DNA of 64,000 nucleotides from Rhodobacterales bacterium (GTDB lineage: Bacteria; Pseudomonadota; Alphaproteobacteria; Rhodobacterales; Rhodobacteraceae): NCBI GenBank assembly GCA_002748265.1, contig PDRY01000019.1, positions 1-64,000 on the forward strand. Direction: 5' to 3'. Shown piece after piece: positions 36,258 through 45,701 of the stretch (within the stretch, counting starts at the first letter, position 1; the number at the start of each line of letters is the position of its first letter). The notes under the pieces were generated by a model, which saw only the letters and a list, made by a program, of their open reading frames with translations, did no database searches and was not told the origin of the DNA. Both the position numbers and the translations under genes were made by a program.

Positions 36258-37279
36258 AGCTGAAGGCCCACGAGGTCGCCCCTTATGTGAAGGCCCCGCC
36301 CGAAAGCGACGCGGCCCTGCTGCTCTTTGGAGAAGACGCCATGCGCGTGGCCGATGCTCGCGCCGCCTATACGCTCGCCGTGGCGGGCCCGCAGGCGGAG
36401 GCCGACATGCGGCTGGAGCGGCTCGACGCGGGGGATCTGCGACGCGATCCTGCGGCTCTGATCGACGCGCTCAAGGCACGGGGCTTCTTCGACGGCCCGC
36501 GCGTGGTGATCGTCGAAGACGCCACGGACGGGCTTTCCTCTGTTCTGGAACAGGGGCTCTCTGCCTGGGAGCCAGGCGATGCGCGGCTGGTCGTCACCGC
36601 CGGATCGCTCACCGCACGGTCCAAACTGCGCAAGCTTTTCGAATCGGCCAAACACGCGAAGGCGGGCGGGCTCTATGATCGCCCCATGACGCGGGACGAG
36701 ATCGCGGACGCCCTGCGCCACGCGGGTTTGAAGCAGATCGCCCCCGACGGCGAGCAGGCACTGAACCAGCTGGCACAGGCAATTGAGCCGGGCGATTTCC
36801 GTCAGGTGGTTGAGAAGCTCGCGCTCTACATGCGGTCCGTGGACGCGCCTGTAACAGCAGAGGATGTAGCCGCCTGCGCGCCGCGCTCAACCGAGGCCGA
36901 TCTGGACGATCTGCTGGACATTGTGGCCGATGGCCGCACTCCCGAGATCGGCCCGACCCTGCAGCGCGTCTACGCGCAGGGCACGCTGCCCGTGGCCATC
37001 TGCATTTCACTGCTGCGTCATTTCCGAATGCTGCATCGAGCGGCGAGTGACCCCGAGGGCGTGGCCGCCGGTGTCGGGCGCCTCCGCCCGCCAGTCTATG
37101 GACCGCGCCGCGATAAGATCGCGCGCCAAGCAGGACGATGGCGGAGCGCAAAGCTGGAAACGGCCCTGACACTGATCCTGGACACGGATCTGGCCCTTAG
37201 GGGCGGCAGCAGCCACGCACCGCAGCAAGCGCTGTTGGAGCGCGCCTTGATTCGGCTGGCCATGCAACCGGGACGGTGA
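36254..37279 (+). CDS. holA: DNA polymerase III delta subunit
   Basis: Clamp-loader wrench subunit of 341 residues. It has the degenerate AAA domain beginning LLLFGEDAMRVADARAAYTLAV, the VVIVEDATDGL strand and a C-terminal collar domain (LPVAICISLLRHFRMLHRAASDPEGV, ALLERALIRLAMQPGR). Walker motifs are not expected in delta and are not seen. Third gene of leuS-lptE-holA; a hairpin follows the stop. Confidence 0.94.
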   Translation: MKLKAHEVAPYVKAPPESDAALLLFGEDAMRVADARAAYTLAVAGPQAEADMRLERLDAGDLRRDPAALIDALKARGFFDGPRVVIVEDATDGLSSVLEQGLSAWEPGDARLVVTAGSLTARSKLRKLFESAKHAKAGGLYDRPMTRDEIADALRHAGLKQIAPDGEQALNQLAQAIEPGDFRQVVEKLALYMRSVDAPVTAEDVAACAPRSTEADLDDLLDIVADGRTPEIGPTLQRVYAQGTLPVAICISLLRHFRMLHRAASDPEGVAAGVGRLRPPVYGPRRDKIARQAGRWRSAKLETALTLILDTDLALRGGSSHAPQQALLERALIRLAMQPGR

Positions 37280-37311
37280 ATCGCGCCCGTTAGTTCAAAT
37301 AGTCCAAAATG

Positions 37312-37342
37312 AAAAAGGGCACGGTAACCCGCGCCCTTTCTG
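37312..37342. terminator. Probable bidirectional terminator after holA
   Basis: AAAGGGC (37314-37320) pairs with GCCCTTT (37333-37339) around a 12-base loop. A-run and T-run on the two flanks allow termination of holA and of the convergent small-protein gene. Confidence 0.65.
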
Positions 37343-37363
37343 CTTAGTCTTTCGACCGAAGGA

Positions 37364-37603
37364 TCAGTCGTCGTGATCAGCTTCGTCATCGTCGGAAGCC
37401 GAGATGGCAGCCGCAACGCCCAGGACGCCGAGAGCGACCAGGAGCGGGGTAGCACCACCGAGGGAACCGAGGGAACCGGTAGCAACCGGCTCAGCAACAA
37501 TGATCGGCTGTTCGATCACTTCGGCATCATAGCCACCGGCGGTGGCGGAAACAGCAGCCAGCGACAGAGCGGCGGCGGCGACGAGGGTGTTTTTAACGCG
37601 CAT
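37364..37603 (-). CDS. Small exported/membrane protein next to yjbF-yjbH (YjbE-like position)
   Basis: A 79-residue protein with signal peptide MRVKNTLVAAAALSLAAVSATA. A short Ala/Val/Glu region, a hydrophobic helix (ATPLLVALGVLGVAAAISA, about residues 52-70) and a very acidic tail SDDDEADHDD follow. ATG 37603 has a GGAG site nine bases upstream; ATG 37618 is an alternative. Its size, export signal and place beside yjbF/yjbH recall E. coli YjbE, but sequence similarity is not evident to me. It is probably transcribed as the last gene of the yjb unit or from its own promoter in the 82-base gap. Confidence 0.7.
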   Translation of the reverse strand: MRVKNTLVAAAALSLAAVSATAGGYDAEVIEQPIIVAEPVATGSLGSLGGATPLLVALGVLGVAAAISASDDDEADHDD

Positions 37604-37685
37604 TTTCAGATACTCCATAGAGTGCAAACACAGTGATGTCCTAACTGCTTCGGGCCTCCGACACAAGCCGTCAACAAAAAAGCGC

Positions 37686-38345
37686 TCAGGAAAGCGACTC
37701 TGTCTGCAAATATCCCACACTTTTCGAGATCCACTGACGCGAACGGCGCAGTTTTCCTTCTGCATCAACCCAATAGCGATTCTCAAAGATACGGGAATCG
37801 TTGCGACAGACGTCTTTGATGAGCGTTGTCCGATAGCTCCGGTCCAGGATGGTAATGGTTTGAGCGCCTTCACGCTCAAGCTGACAGGTATAATGCTCAC
37901 GGACCGTTTCATTCCGCCCGTTGAGGAACTCCATCTCGCGTGTATACGTACCATTGGACCGCATCGCGGCGCTGAAGCCACGGACTTCCAGGGCCTGCAA
38001 ATCCTCGCCGAGCGCGCGTGTTGCGATGATATAGCCCGCCTGCGTCGTGACCGATTTCCCATCGGGGCTGATCCAGGTGATCTTGGAGCCGTTCACCGCA
38101 GCGGGCGACACGGTTGCAACACCATTCACGCTGGGCTGACGAATCAGGAGCAGCCCGTTGGGATTCGCCTCGATCATCTCCCGCGTGAGTGACTTTGTAG
38201 GATCCTGCACAGCGCGCTCAGAGCCGGACACCGTCTTGCGAAGATTGCTAAGCGTGAAATCCCGCAGTTCGGATTTTCCGCCGCTTCCGCATCCCGTCAG
38301 CGCGGTCAGCGCAAGGGCTGCACCCAGTTTGATCCATGCCATCAT
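37686..38345 (-). CDS. yjbF: YjbF/GfcB-family lipoprotein
   Basis: A 219-residue outer-membrane lipoprotein of the exopolysaccharide-associated YjbF (GfcB) family. The lipobox is LTGC (Cys19). The beta-rich body has LLIRQPSVNGVATVSPAAVNGSKITWISPDG, and a C-terminal domain includes VREHYTCQLEREGAQTITILDR and FENRYWVDAEGKLRRSRQWIS. It starts ATGATGG overlapping the yjbH stop. In E. coli the yjbEFGH operon belongs to the Rcs-controlled envelope response and affects extracellular polysaccharide; the biochemical role is unknown. Confidence 0.88.
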   Translation of the reverse strand: MMAWIKLGAALALTALTGCGSGGKSELRDFTLSNLRKTVSGSERAVQDPTKSLTREMIEANPNGLLLIRQPSVNGVATVSPAAVNGSKITWISPDGKSVTTQAGYIIATRALGEDLQALEVRGFSAAMRSNGTYTREMEFLNGRNETVREHYTCQLEREGAQTITILDRSYRTTLIKDVCRNDSRIFENRYWVDAEGKLRRSRQWISKSVGYLQTESLS

Positions 38346-40468
38346 TGCCAGAACCTGCCCCAATTCGCTTCAAGTTGCCGCTCATGCCCTTCACGCACGA
38401 TCGGATACAGCCGGTCGCTGATTCGCACCCGCTGGCCGCCATCACGCGCGCCCATGACCAACGTGGTCTGCTGAGACGAGCGGCTCGGCCTGCCGATCAG
38501 CCACTCGGTCGGGATCGTGACCCGAACACCCTTGTCGAAAGAGCCGGTGCCAAAATCATCGAACGGCATATTGGTGACCGTGAAATACCCGCCAACTTTC
38601 CAGCCATTGGGGAATTCACGATCCAAAGAAACGGTGGCGCCCCAATCCCCGGCCAGATAGCGGCCCACATCGACCTGGCCGACATAGTCGTTGTCGAACT
38701 CGTAATAGGCGGACAGATGGCCGGATGTTGTCTTGAAATCAGTGAATCCGAAATCCATCGCCGGATCACGCTTGATCGCGTAGTTAAGCTCTGCACCAAG
38801 CGCGAGACGGCTGCCGACCGGCTTCCAAAGCACCTCACCGGACACCCCACCGAACTGCTTCTCGAAGTAACCCAGGCTGGCGCGGGTATAGACGTCAGGC
38901 CCAAGGCGGCCATAATGGGACAGCGTCATGTGCTGCAAGGTCAGGTCGCTTTCGCGCCCATATTTCGAAACATCCCGCCGGACAAGCGGCCAGTCCCCCC
39001 GCGCCCGGCGATCTTCCGGCTCCCCTTGGGAACCACCCAGCTTGTAGCGCACCTGAGCGGAGGCCACGAGATTGGGGGCAAACTCGTAGGACACATCGCC
39101 CTGAACACCGTAGTGATACTGGATCGGATTATCCAGATCGAACAGCGTGTAGGAGAAATACGGATTGATGCCCCAGCTCAGGCGGGGGCGATCCGTGCCG
39201 ATCGGCACCAAACCGTCGACCGGTTTCGCGGCCGTAATCTGGGTCGTTTCCCACAGACGCTCCACCGCGCCCAGTTCGTTGTCCAACTGCTCGACCGCGC
39301 TGCGCGACAGGCGGACATTGGAAACCGGAATACCTTCGGCGAGCTGCTCCAGCTCAAAGTAATCAACCGAGGGCGCTGCCGCATGGGTCAGCATGCGCGT
39401 CAGGCGCCCCATGGCCTCGGCAGATGCGGCATAGCGGTTGTTTTCATAGCGGATACGCAGCGTGTTGCCGCGGGCCTCTACGCCGCGCAGGATCAGACCT
39501 TCGGTCTTCATCGCTTCGGCCAGAGCATCACCGAACTGCCGGGTGGTGTTGGTGTCAGGCGCCCAGGTCGCTGCGGCACGGGCATTCGCCGGGCGGACCG
39601 CCACGGGCAGCGGCGCACTGCGCAGCGGCGGCGCGAAACTGCGGGCATGCGGATCGAGCGAAACCGTCGCGCCAACCCCGAATTCCGATCCGTTGATCGA
39701 ATAGGCTCCGATGTGGAAATGCTCGCTGGGGCTGTAGGTCAGACCGAAATTGAACGGCGATTTCTGATCAAAAACCGGCTTTCCGAGAATGATGTATTCG
39801 TCGGACGAATATTCCGCCTTGAAACGGAGCGACGGTGAGATCGTGTACTCGATCCCGCCGAAAAATGCCGCGTCCCCGCGGAAGAATGCCGCCCCGTTGA
39901 CGGTGCCACCAGTGTCCACTTCGAACAGAGACCGTTCGTTGAAGCGGTCACCAAAGAGTGCGGCAAAGGGATTGTCGAAACCGCCACGCCCGCCAAGCTG
40001 GCCCCAGCCGACCCCGGCGGTGGCCTGCAGGCGAGATCCAAACGTCTTGGTCGCCACGATATATTCAGATGAGTACAGCCCGGTACCCAGGAAATCGCGC
40101 AAACCGATTGCGAGCGCCGGAAGCCGGTCGGTTTCGTCCAGTACGCGGTATTGCAGATCGAAGCTGCGATCATAGTAGTCGAAATCATCGTAATCCAGCG
40201 TAGCCATTCGAGAATAACGGAAGCTGGCTGTCAGGCGCGGGGTTGCCTGGAATGTCACAGTCGTGCGGGTCTGGTCTCCGAAGTGACCGACCGTCGTCGA
40301 CAATGTGCCGTCAGAGAGCCGCCCCGCGGTCGGCATTTCGATCAAGCCAGGCGTACCGAAGAGCGTATAGCTCGACTTCCATTCCTGTGCGGTCAAAGAC
40401 CCGGCGCCTGCGATCAAAGCCAGAATACTGACCAGACCAGCTCTGTTGCGTCGTGACATCATTATCAT
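38342..40468 (-). CDS. yjbH: YjbH/GfcD-family outer-membrane exopolysaccharide protein
   Basis: A 708-residue outer-membrane beta-barrel protein of the YjbH family. The signal peptide (RRNRAGLVSILALIAGAGSLTA) precedes the mature start QEWKSSYTLFGTPGLIEMPTAGRL, a family hallmark. Alternating aromatic strands (FRYSRMATLDYDDFDYYDRSF, FGLTYSPSEHFHIGAYSING) then lead to a second barrel-like half with DFKTTSGHLSAYYEFDNDY. Three in-frame ATGs (40468, 40462, 40459) lie after GAGGA. YjbF is coupled downstream. It probably takes part in secretion or anchoring of a polysaccharide; no synthase gene is adjacent. Confidence 0.9.
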   Translation of the reverse strand: MIMMSRRNRAGLVSILALIAGAGSLTAQEWKSSYTLFGTPGLIEMPTAGRLSDGTLSTTVGHFGDQTRTTVTFQATPRLTASFRYSRMATLDYDDFDYYDRSFDLQYRVLDETDRLPALAIGLRDFLGTGLYSSEYIVATKTFGSRLQATAGVGWGQLGGRGGFDNPFAALFGDRFNERSLFEVDTGGTVNGAAFFRGDAAFFGGIEYTISPSLRFKAEYSSDEYIILGKPVFDQKSPFNFGLTYSPSEHFHIGAYSINGSEFGVGATVSLDPHARSFAPPLRSAPLPVAVRPANARAAATWAPDTNTTRQFGDALAEAMKTEGLILRGVEARGNTLRIRYENNRYAASAEAMGRLTRMLTHAAAPSVDYFELEQLAEGIPVSNVRLSRSAVEQLDNELGAVERLWETTQITAAKPVDGLVPIGTDRPRLSWGINPYFSYTLFDLDNPIQYHYGVQGDVSYEFAPNLVASAQVRYKLGGSQGEPEDRRARGDWPLVRRDVSKYGRESDLTLQHMTLSHYGRLGPDVYTRASLGYFEKQFGGVSGEVLWKPVGSRLALGAELNYAIKRDPAMDFGFTDFKTTSGHLSAYYEFDNDYVGQVDVGRYLAGDWGATVSLDREFPNGWKVGGYFTVTNMPFDDFGTGSFDKGVRVTIPTEWLIGRPSRSSQQTTLVMGARDGGQRVRISDRLYPIVREGHERQLEANWGRFWQ

Positions 40469-40623
40469 CGTTCCTCAGCCCATTGCCCCCACTCCTAACG
40501 ACCATCCGGCCCGGGGGGAAGAGATCAGAGACGCAAACCGCGCAATCTCGGCGGCGCGTTGCACAAATGGCTTGTCAATCCGCGCGGCGCGGGAAACCCT
40601 GCGGCCAGAGAAGGAGATCGCAC

Positions 40624-41217
40624 ATGTATGAAGTCATCGGCAGTGCCAAGACCCGCGCGTTCCGTGTTTTGTGGATGCTGGAGGAGCTCGACCAGGACTA
40701 CGACCACCTGCCCGAAAGCCCCGGCAGCGAAGAGGCGCGCACCCTGAGCCCAACGGGCAAGCTGCCCGCCATGAAGGTCGATGGCGAAACCCTGACGGAC
40801 AGCGCCGCGATTCTCACCTATCTCGCGGACAAGCACGGGGCGTTGACCTATCCCGCCGGGACGCTGGAGCGCGCGTATCAGGACGGGTTCACCCACCTGA
40901 TCCTTGATGAGCTCGACGCCGTTCTGTGGACCGCCGCCCGGCACAGTTTCGTGCTGCCCGAAGGGCGCCGCGTGCCCGAGGTCAAGGACAGCCTTCGCTG
41001 GGAATTCGGAGAATCGCTCGCGCGGATCGCGGACCGGATGAAGGGCGATTGGGTGATGGGCGATGTGTTCACCGTACCCGACATTCTTCTGGCCCATTGC
41101 CTGATCTGGGCGCGGGCGGCGAAGTTCGACGTGACCCAGCCCGAGCTTCTGACCTTCCTCAAGCGCGCCACGTATCGCCCAGCCTACAAGCGCGCTGCGG
41201 AAGCCTATTCGGCATAG
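40624..41217 (+). CDS. Glutathione S-transferase family protein
   Basis: A 197-residue GST with a thioredoxin-like N-terminal domain (SAKTRAFRVLWMLEEL, then SPTGKLPAMKVDGETLTDSAAILTYLADKHG, the glutathione gamma-Glu site with DSAAI) and an all-helical C-terminal domain. ATG 40624 directly precedes the first strand; the longer frame includes unrelated sequence. The substrate is unknown. Its 3' end overlaps the convergent flavoprotein gene by 13 bases. Confidence 0.88.
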   Translation: MYEVIGSAKTRAFRVLWMLEELDQDYDHLPESPGSEEARTLSPTGKLPAMKVDGETLTDSAAILTYLADKHGALTYPAGTLERAYQDGFTHLILDELDAVLWTAARHSFVLPEGRRVPEVKDSLRWEFGESLARIADRMKGDWVMGDVFTVPDILLAHCLIWARAAKFDVTQPELLTFLKRATYRPAYKRAAEAYSA

Positions 41218-42353
41218 CGCAGCGCCGCGCGGGCCGCGTGTCGGCCCGTCGCGAAGCAGGCCGTCAGAAGATAGCCCCCTGTGGGCGCTTCCCAGTCCAG
41301 CATCTCTCCGCAAGCGAAGATGCCGGGCCGGGCGCGGATCATCAGCCCTTCGTCCAGAGCCTCGAACCTCAGCCCTCCGGCGGAGGATATCGCGCGTTCC
41401 AGCCCCATTGTGCCCTGATGAGGTATCGGGAGGGCCTTGATCGCCGCAGCCAGATCGGGCGCCTCACGCGCATATTCCTGAACGAGAGCAACCTTCACCG
41501 GGGTCAGCCCCGCTTTGCGCAGGCGGTTGGTCTGGCTCGTTTTGGGGCCAGGCCGGGCCAGCCTTTCGCGCAGGGCCTCCACGGTCAGATCGGGCATCAG
41601 GTCGATGGTCAGTGGCGCTCCGTCCCGCAAGGGCGGGGTGAGCGTATAAATCCCCCCGCCTTCGATCCCTGAGGCGGTCAAAACCACCTCTCCGCGCGAT
41701 GCCAGCCCCCCGGCGCGCAGCGCGATTCCCTTCAGTGGCGCGCCAAAATGGCGGGTCATATGATCGGACCATGCGACGCGCAGCCCCGCATTTGCCGGGG
41801 CATAGGGCGCCACGTCCCCGACCCAGCCGGACCAAGCCCCGTCGGAGCCAAGCCGTGGCCAGCTGGCCCCGCCCACAGCCAAGATCGTGACATCGGCGCG
41901 CAGTGTTTCGGGCCCGCCGGGCGTGTCGAACACGCTCGCGTCACCGTCCCAGCCGCGCCAGGCCCAGCGGGAGCGCAGCTCCACCCCCAGATCGGCCAGC
42001 CGCGCAAGCCAGGCCCGCAGCAGCGGAGACGCCTTCATCGCCTTGGGAAACACCCGGCCGGATGAGCCGGTAAAGACCTCTTGCCCCAGCGCCTCAGCAA
42101 AGGCGATCACCTCGGCCGGACCGAACGCATCAAGCGCTGCGCGCAAGGCCGCGGGCGGATCGGGATAGGCGCTCAGGAACGCCGCACCCGGCGCGTCCTT
42201 GGTCAGGTTCAGCCCTGATTTGCCGGCCATCAGGAACTTGCGCGCGGGCGAGGGCATCCGGTCCGCGACCGTCACCCGCGCCCCGCCTTCGGCCAGCACC
42301 TGCGCGGCCATCAGCCCCGCCGGGCCCGCCCCGATGACAAGCGCGGTGGTCAC
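41205..42353 (-). CDS. HI0933-like FAD-dependent oxidoreductase (TIGR03862 type)
   Basis: A 382-residue flavoprotein of unknown physiological role. It has the FAD-binding dinucleotide fold VIGAGPAGLMAAQVLAEGGARVTVAD at the N-terminus, the family block GKSGLNLTKD, and GIFACGEMLDWEAPTGGYLLTACFATGRHAA at the C-terminus. It is coupled to the upstream MscS gene by a 4-base ATGA overlap and converges with the GST gene. Confidence 0.88.
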   Translation of the reverse strand: MTTALVIGAGPAGLMAAQVLAEGGARVTVADRMPSPARKFLMAGKSGLNLTKDAPGAAFLSAYPDPPAALRAALDAFGPAEVIAFAEALGQEVFTGSSGRVFPKAMKASPLLRAWLARLADLGVELRSRWAWRGWDGDASVFDTPGGPETLRADVTILAVGGASWPRLGSDGAWSGWVGDVAPYAPANAGLRVAWSDHMTRHFGAPLKGIALRAGGLASRGEVVLTASGIEGGGIYTLTPPLRDGAPLTIDLMPDLTVEALRERLARPGPKTSQTNRLRKAGLTPVKVALVQEYAREAPDLAAAIKALPIPHQGTMGLERAISSAGGLRFEALDEGLMIRARPGIFACGEMLDWEAPTGGYLLTACFATGRHAARAALRYAE

Positions 42354-43669
42354 GCCTCAGCCGGTTGCGGCAGCGCGCCTTTGAATTCGACAACGCGGTG
42401 CGGATAGGGGATTTGGATCCCGGCATCCTTAAGCGCGTTCCAGATGCAGAACATCACATGCGACGTGTACTTGTTCTGCCCGTCGTCGATCCCGTTCACC
42501 CAGAATTCAACGCAGAAGTCGATGCCACTGTCTCCGAACCCGCGCAGTTCGCAATCGGGGCCTTCGGGCTCCTGGAGCACGAAATCCAGCTTCGACACGG
42601 CGGCTTCGATCACCTCGGGCACCTTGTTGATGTCGGTGTCATAGCTGACGGAAAACGGCGCTTCATAGCGGTTGGCGCTGCCCTGGTCGGAATAGTTGAC
42701 GACGCGGGTGGTGATGAAGTCCTCGTTGGGGACAACGATCCAGCGGCCATCGAAGGTCTCTAGGATCGCGGCGCGGGCGGTCATCTTGACGATGGTGCCC
42801 GCCTCGCCGCCGTCCAGCTCGACATAATCGCCCACGGTGGCCTGCCCTTCGAGCAGCAAGATCACGCCCGAGATGAAGTTCGACGCGATCTTCTGCAGGC
42901 CGAACCCGAGCCCGACACCGATCGCACCGGTCAGCACCGCCAGCGAGGTGAGCGAGATCCCCATGATGTTCATCAGCACCAGGAAGGCGACGCCGAAGAT
43001 CGCGAATTCAGCCGTTTTCACGGCCAGTTGCCGGGTCGCGGGGCGCATTTCCTCTTGCGAGTTGATCAGCGCGGAGGACTGGTCATTCGACCACCGCCCC
43101 AGCCAGAAGATCACCCCCGCGACGACCACGAATTGCAGCGCCCAGAACAGGTTGAAGGACAGATTGCCCAGCGGCACCACGGTGTTTTCAAGCGCCGTCG
43201 TCACCGGCGGCAGCAATCCGAGCGCATAGAGCGCGGCGACCGGGATCAGAACGAACCGCCCCAACAGGCGCAGCATCGGATCGGTCAGCATGTCGCGGGC
43301 AAAGGCGCGCACGGCCAGGAACAGGAAGACCCTCTTGCCCAGAGCGATCACCGCGCCCGATCCGAACAGGCTCCGCGTGATCTGCTCGCCCGCGGCCGTG
43401 AAGGCAAAGGCCAAAAGCGGAAGCACCAGCGGCAGGAACATGGCCACGAAGCGCCGCGCCTTGGCGAAAAGCGATGTGTCCTCGTCTTCGGGCGTGAGCA
43501 GCGCCTTGAGCTTGGGAAGCACCGCCCGCGTGATCAGCAGCGCCGCAACCCAGGACACAACCAGCAGCGCAAATTGCGACCAAGCGGCGGGGCTAAGCAG
43601 CCAGGTCTTGGCGATGTCGATCCCCTGATCGAGATAGCCACGCATCTGGTCCATCAAGGCGCTGTCCAT
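42350..43669 (-). CDS. MscS-family mechanosensitive channel (2)
   Basis: A 439-residue channel with about five N-terminal membrane helices, the pore helix LAVLTGAIGVGLGFGLQKIASN near residue 255, the beta domain LLEGQATVGDYVELDGGEAGTIVKM and a C-terminal vestibule ending VVEFKGALPQPAEA. It is similar in architecture to the one at 23063-24394 but clearly distinct in sequence. It forms a two-gene unit with the flavoprotein. Confidence 0.93.
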   Translation of the reverse strand: MDSALMDQMRGYLDQGIDIAKTWLLSPAAWSQFALLVVSWVAALLITRAVLPKLKALLTPEDEDTSLFAKARRFVAMFLPLVLPLLAFAFTAAGEQITRSLFGSGAVIALGKRVFLFLAVRAFARDMLTDPMLRLLGRFVLIPVAALYALGLLPPVTTALENTVVPLGNLSFNLFWALQFVVVAGVIFWLGRWSNDQSSALINSQEEMRPATRQLAVKTAEFAIFGVAFLVLMNIMGISLTSLAVLTGAIGVGLGFGLQKIASNFISGVILLLEGQATVGDYVELDGGEAGTIVKMTARAAILETFDGRWIVVPNEDFITTRVVNYSDQGSANRYEAPFSVSYDTDINKVPEVIEAAVSKLDFVLQEPEGPDCELRGFGDSGIDFCVEFWVNGIDDGQNKYTSHVMFCIWNALKDAGIQIPYPHRVVEFKGALPQPAEA

Positions 43670-43763
43670 GAGGGCATCCCTTTCGTTGCTCCGGCGAGGT
43701 TTTGCCAGTCTTTACCTAATCTCGCAACGATTGCGTGTCGGGATTCTATAGCCAGATGAGGGG

Positions 43764-45692
43764 TCAGGCGCGGCGAGTGATCTGATCGACGCCCAAGACC
43801 GCAAGCACCTTGGTCTCGATTGAGGCCGCGTCCACCCCCGCCTCTTCGTTCATCTGGGCCGGAGTGGCTTGGTCGATGAAGTGATCGGGGAAGGTCATCG
43901 AGCGGAAACGCAAGCCGCTGTCGAACACGCCTTCCTCGGCCAAGAGCTGCGCAACATGGGAGCCAAAGCCCCCCACCGCGCCCTCTTCGAGTGTGATCAG
44001 CACATCATGGTCGCGGGCGAGGCTCAGGATCAGGTCGCGATCCAGCGGTTTGGCAAAGCGCGCATCGGCCACGGTCGGGGAGATCCCGCGCGCGCCAAGC
44101 GCCTCAGCCGCCTGCTGCGCGGCCTCCAGCCGGGTTCCGAAGGACAAGAGCGCCACGCCTTTGCCCTCGCGGACGATGCGGCCCTTGCCGATTTCAAGCG
44201 GCGCGGCGTCTTCGGGGATATCGACCCCCACGCCTTCGCCGCGCGGGAAGCGGAACGCGATCGGGCCTGTATCGTGGCGAGCGGCGGTGAAGACCATGCG
44301 AGTCAGCTCGGCCTCATCGGCGGCGGCCATGACGACCATGCCCGGGAGGCTGGCCATGAACCCGATGTCATAGCTGCCCGCATGGGTCGGACCATCGGCC
44401 CCCACAAGCCCCGCGCGGTCGATGGCAAAGCGCACGGGCAAGCCCTGCACCGCCACATCATGCACGATCTGGTCGTATCCGCGCTGAAGGAAGGTCGAAT
44501 AGATCGCCACGAACGGCCGCATTCCGCCCGCCGCCATCCCGGCGGCAAAGGTCACGGCATGCTGTTCCGCGATGCCCACATCGAAGCAGCGCGAGGGGTA
44601 GCGCTCCATGAAGGCCTTGGTGCCGGTGCCATCGGGCATAGCCGCCGTCACGGCGACGATCTTGTCGTCGCGGGCGGCCTCTTTCAGCAGGGCCTGAGAG
44701 AAAACGGACGTGTAGCTGGGCGCATTGGAGACGGCCTTGGCCTGTTTTCCGGTTTCGGGATCGAACCTCGCTGTGGCGTGGCCACCATCGGGCTTGCCTT
44801 CCGCGTGGCGATAGCCCTTGCCCTTCTTGGTGACGGCATGGATCAGGATCGGGCCGCGGGCGCGGGCCTTGACGGTGCGCAGCACGCTCAGGAGCTGGTC
44901 CATGTCATGACCGTCGAGCGGACCGACATAGGAAAAGCCCAGCTCTTCGAATAGCGTCCCGCCGACCGCCATGCCCTTGATGAGGTCTTTCGCCCGGCGC
45001 GCGCCCTCCTGGAACGGGGGCGGCAGGAAGCTGACCGCGCCCTTGGCGGCGTCCTTGAGATCCTGGAACGGCGCCCCGGCATAGAGCCCGGACAGATAGC
45101 TGGAGAGCGCGCCAACCGGGGGCGCGATGCTCATCTCGTTGTCGTTCAGAATGACGATCAGGCGCTTTTTCAGGTGGCCTGCGTGGTTCATCGCCTCAAA
45201 GGCCATGCCGCCGGACATGGCGCCGTCCCCGATCACGGCAATCGCATCGCCCAGACCGGCGCCGTCTTCGGGCTGCCCGCCCAGATCGCGCGCCACGGCA
45301 AAGCCAAGCGCGGCAGAGATCGACGTGGAGCTATGCCCGGCCCCGAACGGGTCATAGGCGCTTTCCTTGCGCTTGGTGAACCCGGCGAGCCCGTCCTTCT
45401 GGCGCAGAGTCGGCATCTGGTTCCGGCGTCCAGTCAGGATCTTGTGCGGATAGCACTGGTGGCTCACGTCCCAGATCAGCCGGTCGCGCGGAGTGTCAAA
45501 GACGGCGTGCAGCGCAACGGTCAGCTCCACCACGCCCAGCCCGGCCCCCAGATGCCCGCCTGTCTGGCTGACGGCATGGATCGTCTCGGCCCGCAGCTCA
45601 TCGGCCAGGCGGTGCAGGTCGTCGTCGGACAATCGTTTGAGATCCGCCGAAGCGGTGATTTTGTCGAGCAGGGGCGTGACGGGCGGCGCCAT
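43764..45692 (-). CDS. dxs: 1-deoxy-D-xylulose-5-phosphate synthase
   Basis: Condenses pyruvate and glyceraldehyde 3-phosphate with thiamine diphosphate, the entry to the MEP isoprenoid pathway. The 642-residue product has the TPP motif [18 protein letters not shown]-...-NDNEMS, the catalytic Glu in [15 protein letters not shown] and the transketolase C-domain. It lies nine bases downstream of the prenyl synthase gene, giving the unit deacetylase-xseB-ispA-dxs, a conserved order that supplies quinone, carotenoid and undecaprenol precursors. Confidence 0.97.
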   Translation of the reverse strand: MAPPVTPLLDKITASADLKRLSDDDLHRLADELRAETIHAVSQTGGHLGAGLGVVELTVALHAVFDTPRDRLIWDVSHQCYPHKILTGRRNQMPTLRQKDGLAGFTKRKESAYDPFGAGHSSTSISAALGFAVARDLGGQPEDGAGLGDAIAVIGDGAMSGGMAFEAMNHAGHLKKRLIVILNDNEMSIAPPVGALSSYLSGLYAGAPFQDLKDAAKGAVSFLPPPFQEGARRAKDLIKGMAVGGTLFEELGFSYVGPLDGHDMDQLLSVLRTVKARARGPILIHAVTKKGKGYRHAEGKPDGGHATARFDPETGKQAKAVSNAPSYTSVFSQALLKEAARDDKIVAVTAAMPDGTGTKAFMERYPSRCFDVGIAEQHAVTFAAGMAAGGMRPFVAIYSTFLQRGYDQIVHDVAVQGLPVRFAIDRAGLVGADGPTHAGSYDIGFMASLPGMVVMAAADEAELTRMVFTAARHDTGPIAFRFPRGEGVGVDIPEDAAPLEIGKGRIVREGKGVALLSFGTRLEAAQQAAEALGARGISPTVADARFAKPLDRDLILSLARDHDVLITLEEGAVGGFGSHVAQLLAEEGVFDSGLRFRSMTFPDHFIDQATPAQMNEEAGVDAASIETKVLAVLGVDQITRRA

Positions 45693-45701
45693 GGTGGGCT
45701 C

